Source: Nitrososphaerota archaeon (lineage in GTDB: Archaea; Thermoproteota; Nitrososphaeria; Nitrososphaerales; Nitrosopumilaceae). From it: a stretch of DNA of 24,149 nucleotides. The notes under the pieces are model-generated. The model had not been told where the DNA came from. It ran no database searches and saw nothing but the letters and a program-made list of their open reading frames with translations. Shown piece by piece: positions 22,405-24,149 of this stretch. Numbering within the stretch: position 1 is the first letter of the stretch; every line of letters starts with the position of its first letter. Both the position numbers and the translations under genes were made by a program. The stretch is taken from NCBI GenBank assembly GCA_016871975.1, contig VHBM01000013.1:1-24149 (forward strand), given 5' to 3'.

Positions 22405-23480
22405 AGGATTTGTTCCTTGTATCCATCTTCGCGCCAAATCCAGTCTCCACAATCTATGTGTCGTAAAAGGTATGTTCCGTCTGGATAGATATCATTGCCC
22501 AAACTAGGTGCCTGTGTGATTTTTCCAAGGCCAAGCATTGTGTAAAGATATGGTAGATTCCTTTCTTTTTCTTGCTTTAGAACTTTTGTAGAGATATATC
22601 CCCAAAGTGGAGTTGTTGTATGAAATTTTCCAGAATCAACTTCTGTTACGTAAAACCTGTTATCTGAAACTCCTTTCAAATCTACTGCATAGTTTCCATG
22701 TGGTTTTTTATCGATTGCATGGATTGCTTTTTCACCAAGCCTGTTTGCTTCCTTGTCTACTACAATTTTTGACACGGTTGGCGTTCCTGTAATTCCAGAT
22801 GGAGAAATATGCTTGAATGGATACTCGATTCGTTCTCGTGTAAAGGATGCAACAAGTTTTCCTTCATACCAAAAGCTATCCCACGCTAGATTCTTTCCTG
22901 AAAGATACTGTTGTAACATAAAATCAGAATAGTCTACCTTTTTCTTTTCAACCCAGAGATTTATCCAGTGTTTTGCCTCTGCCGCCTTGTTGCAAAGCAG
23001 GCTAAGGTTTCCACCGGCTCCTTTTTTTGCTCTAATCCAAACTGGTCCTTTTCCAAACGAATCAAATGCTTCCTCAATATCACTTGATGAATCTACAGTC
23101 TTTGTTTTTGCAACTGAAATGTTATTTTCTGATAATTTTTTTTGAACTACTAGCTTGTCTTGTGCAATAATTTCAGGCTCTGGTAGAAGTGTTTTCGCAT
23201 TTATCGATTTTTTATTTTGTGAAATAACTTGCGCTTCAGATGTTGGCGAAGGGTGAACAAAGCTTATTTTATTTTTTTCAACAGTTTCTTTTACAAGTTT
23301 TATAAAGTTAGGATCAGCGTGTCTTGGTGAGCTTATCCTGATATCAAGATCTGGAAATTGCAAATAATATTTGTTAAAATCAGTTCCTATGATGAAAAAT
23401 TTTTCTTTACTTGCTCTTAATGCACGAACAAAGTTAACTCCGCCTATCCCACCTGCACCAGTAACAAGAATTCGCTCCAT
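22401..23480 (-). CDS. ATP-grasp enzyme (carbamoyl-phosphate-synthase-like)
   Basis: The 359-residue product opens with a nucleotide-binding TGAGGIGGVNFVRAL (7-21), followed by a PreATP-grasp region. The ATP-grasp core has RAKKGAGG (150-157) as the P-loop-like segment, then metal-region residues in VTEVDSGKFHTT (278-289; E280 and D282). It belongs with CarB-like ligases that join an acid to an amine or similar; substrate unknown. It is coupled to the HAD gene by a 4-base overlap. The neighbouring deacetylase starts divergently about 100 bases away. A surface-glycan or small-molecule modification role is inferred from neighbours only. Confidence 0.82.
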   Translation of the reverse strand: MERILVTGAGGIGGVNFVRALRASKEKFFIIGTDFNKYYLQFPDLDIRISSPRHADPNFIKLVKETVEKNKISFVHPSPTSEAQVISQNKKSINAKTLLPEPEIIAQDKLVVQKKLSENNISVAKTKTVDSSSDIEEAFDSFGKGPVWIRAKKGAGGNLSLLCNKAAEAKHWINLWVEKKKVDYSDFMLQQYLSGKNLAWDSFWYEGKLVASFTRERIEYPFKHISPSGITGTPTVSKIVVDKEANRLGEKAIHAIDKKPHGNYAVDLKGVSDNRFYVTEVDSGKFHTTTPLWGYISTKVLKQEKERNLPYLYTMLGLGKITQAPSLGNDIYPDGTYLLRHIDCGDWIWREDGYKEQIL

Positions 23481-23581
23481 TAGTTAGACCTCAAGTATCA
23501 TGATATTATGAATTACTCGAAAATCAAGTAATCATAAAAATAGTTCGAATCATTGCTTCTAAACCTACAAGACTAAATAAT

Positions 23582-24149
23582 ATGCAAAATTTTCTAATCT
23601 CGATGTACGTTTTTCTAAGCCATGATGTGGACTGGAAGCGCCAGGGGCCTCCAAAAGAGCATGTCATGGCACGAAAGGAACGCTTTGATAGTAGTATAAT
23701 TGCAAATTTGGACAAACAAAACCCATACTATAACATACCCGAAATTATGGAAATTGAAGAAAAGTTTGGCGTCAAATCCACATTTTTCTTTAGGACTGTG
23801 TATGAAAATGGTAATTATGAAGACTATGAGGATGACATTAAATCACTAGTTGATGGCGGATGGGAGGTAGGACTACACTGTGATCCTTCCTCAATTGATA
23901 ATATTGAAAAACTAGGAAAAGAAAAAGAAAAACTAGAAAGACTAACAAAAACAAAACTGCAAGGAAACCGCGTTCACTATCTCAAGTTTACAAAGAAATT
24001 GCCAAAGATGCTAAAGGATTTAGGATTCTCATATGACTCCTCGCTTCGAAACTCAAAGGACAAAATAGACAAATCTGAGATGGGATTCCAAAATTTAGAT
24101 GGCATTATCGAGTTTCCTGTTACCTTGATGGATGCATATTTGTTTACAT
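23582..24149 (+). CDS. Polysaccharide deacetylase (NodB-like), N-terminal part
   Basis: The frame is open from ATG 23582 to the window edge (189 codons visible). From the second ATG (23603) the product shows a NodB fold: FLSHDVDW (metal-binding Asp pair), then about 60 residues on KSTFFFR, then EVGLHCDP with the His of the HxxxH-type metal site (seen as LHCDP). The family removes acetyl groups from polysaccharides. It should be cytoplasmic or envelope-facing; no signal peptide is visible at the N-terminus. The later motifs lie outside the window. The ATP-grasp gene is divergent. Confidence 0.8.
   Translation, partial: MQNFLISMYVFLSHDVDWKRQGPPKEHVMARKERFDSSIIANLDKQNPYYNIPEIMEIEEKFGVKSTFFFRTVYENGNYEDYEDDIKSLVDGGWEVGLHCDPSSIDNIEKLGKEKEKLERLTKTKLQGNRVHYLKFTKKLPKMLKDLGFSYDSSLRNSKDKIDKSEMGFQNLDGIIEFPVTLMDAYLFT

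Noticed and set aside
22405..22452. Upstream extension of the HAD protein by 16 codons
   Set aside because: It lies inside the ATP-grasp gene and the HAD family starts just before DLDGT; ATGA overlap supports ATG 22404.
1..24149. Search for tRNA, rRNA, CRISPR array, IS element or att site
   Set aside because: No cloverleaf, repeat-spacer array, transposase or long direct or inverted repeat was seen by eye; a computational search would be more sensitive.

Overview
The window looks like the chromosome of a member of the Nitrososphaerota (Thaumarchaeota), most likely an ammonia-oxidising archaeon of the Nitrosopumilus/Nitrosarchaeum type. The reasons are an archaeal EF-2 with the diphthamide histidine, a surface protein ending in a PEFG archaeosortase signal, futalosine-pathway menaquinone genes, small zinc-ribbon families such as DUF5679, many TTG/GTG starts, AT-rich DNA, and TATA-like boxes about 26 bases ahead of start codons (leaderless transcripts). 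No gene here proves the lineage alone. I saw no rRNA, tRNA, CRISPR array, transposase or integrase.

Layout. 1-2830: the start of a zinc-ribbon protein, a secreted protein with a sequon-rich tail, a PEFG-CTERM surface protein, a possible PD-(D/E)XK-like protein and a 38-residue Cys/His-rich microprotein. 2833-5909: a PAC2-family protein, a SMARCAL1-like SNF2 ATPase, a small acidic protein and a DUF5679 zinc ribbon. 6085-7784: a two-gene unit of an anchored beta-sandwich protein and a membrane protein of about ten helices. 7798-10662: an FAD-linked oxidase and an HD-GNAT fusion. 10753-12719: an unknown protein, a membrane-tethered J-domain protein, two tandem TPR proteins and a one-finger C2H2 protein. 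12796-15393: MqnE and MqnD facing each other across two small genes. 15472-18614: a SIS-domain protein and EF-2. 18698-20481: a HhH-GPD glycosylase-like protein and a methyltransferase in a looser region that includes the only gap over 300 bases. 20611-24149: small membrane and coiled-coil proteins, a cupin, a HAD phosphatase coupled to an ATP-grasp enzyme, and the start of a polysaccharide deacetylase.

The most interesting signal is the membrane protein at 6711-7784. It has two copies of an Asp-x3-His-x12-His pattern exactly 70 residues apart (D37/H41/H54 and D107/H111/H124), each with the second His in a Ser-Pro-Pro-His turn at the start of a helix. This matches, in order, spacing and helix position, the CuC (Asp-His-His) and CuD (Asn-His-His) copper sites of the PmoC/AmoC subunit of copper membrane monooxygenases. 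The protein is longer than AmoC and follows a secreted beta-sandwich protein, so it may be a divergent, possibly undescribed, relative of that superfamily. The comparison rests on remembered PmoC/AmoC sequences and needs an alignment.

Other themes are compact packing (three convergent gene pairs share overlapping stop codons), several very small zinc-binding proteins, and a possible surface-glycan set at the right edge (cupin, HAD, ATP-grasp, deacetylase).
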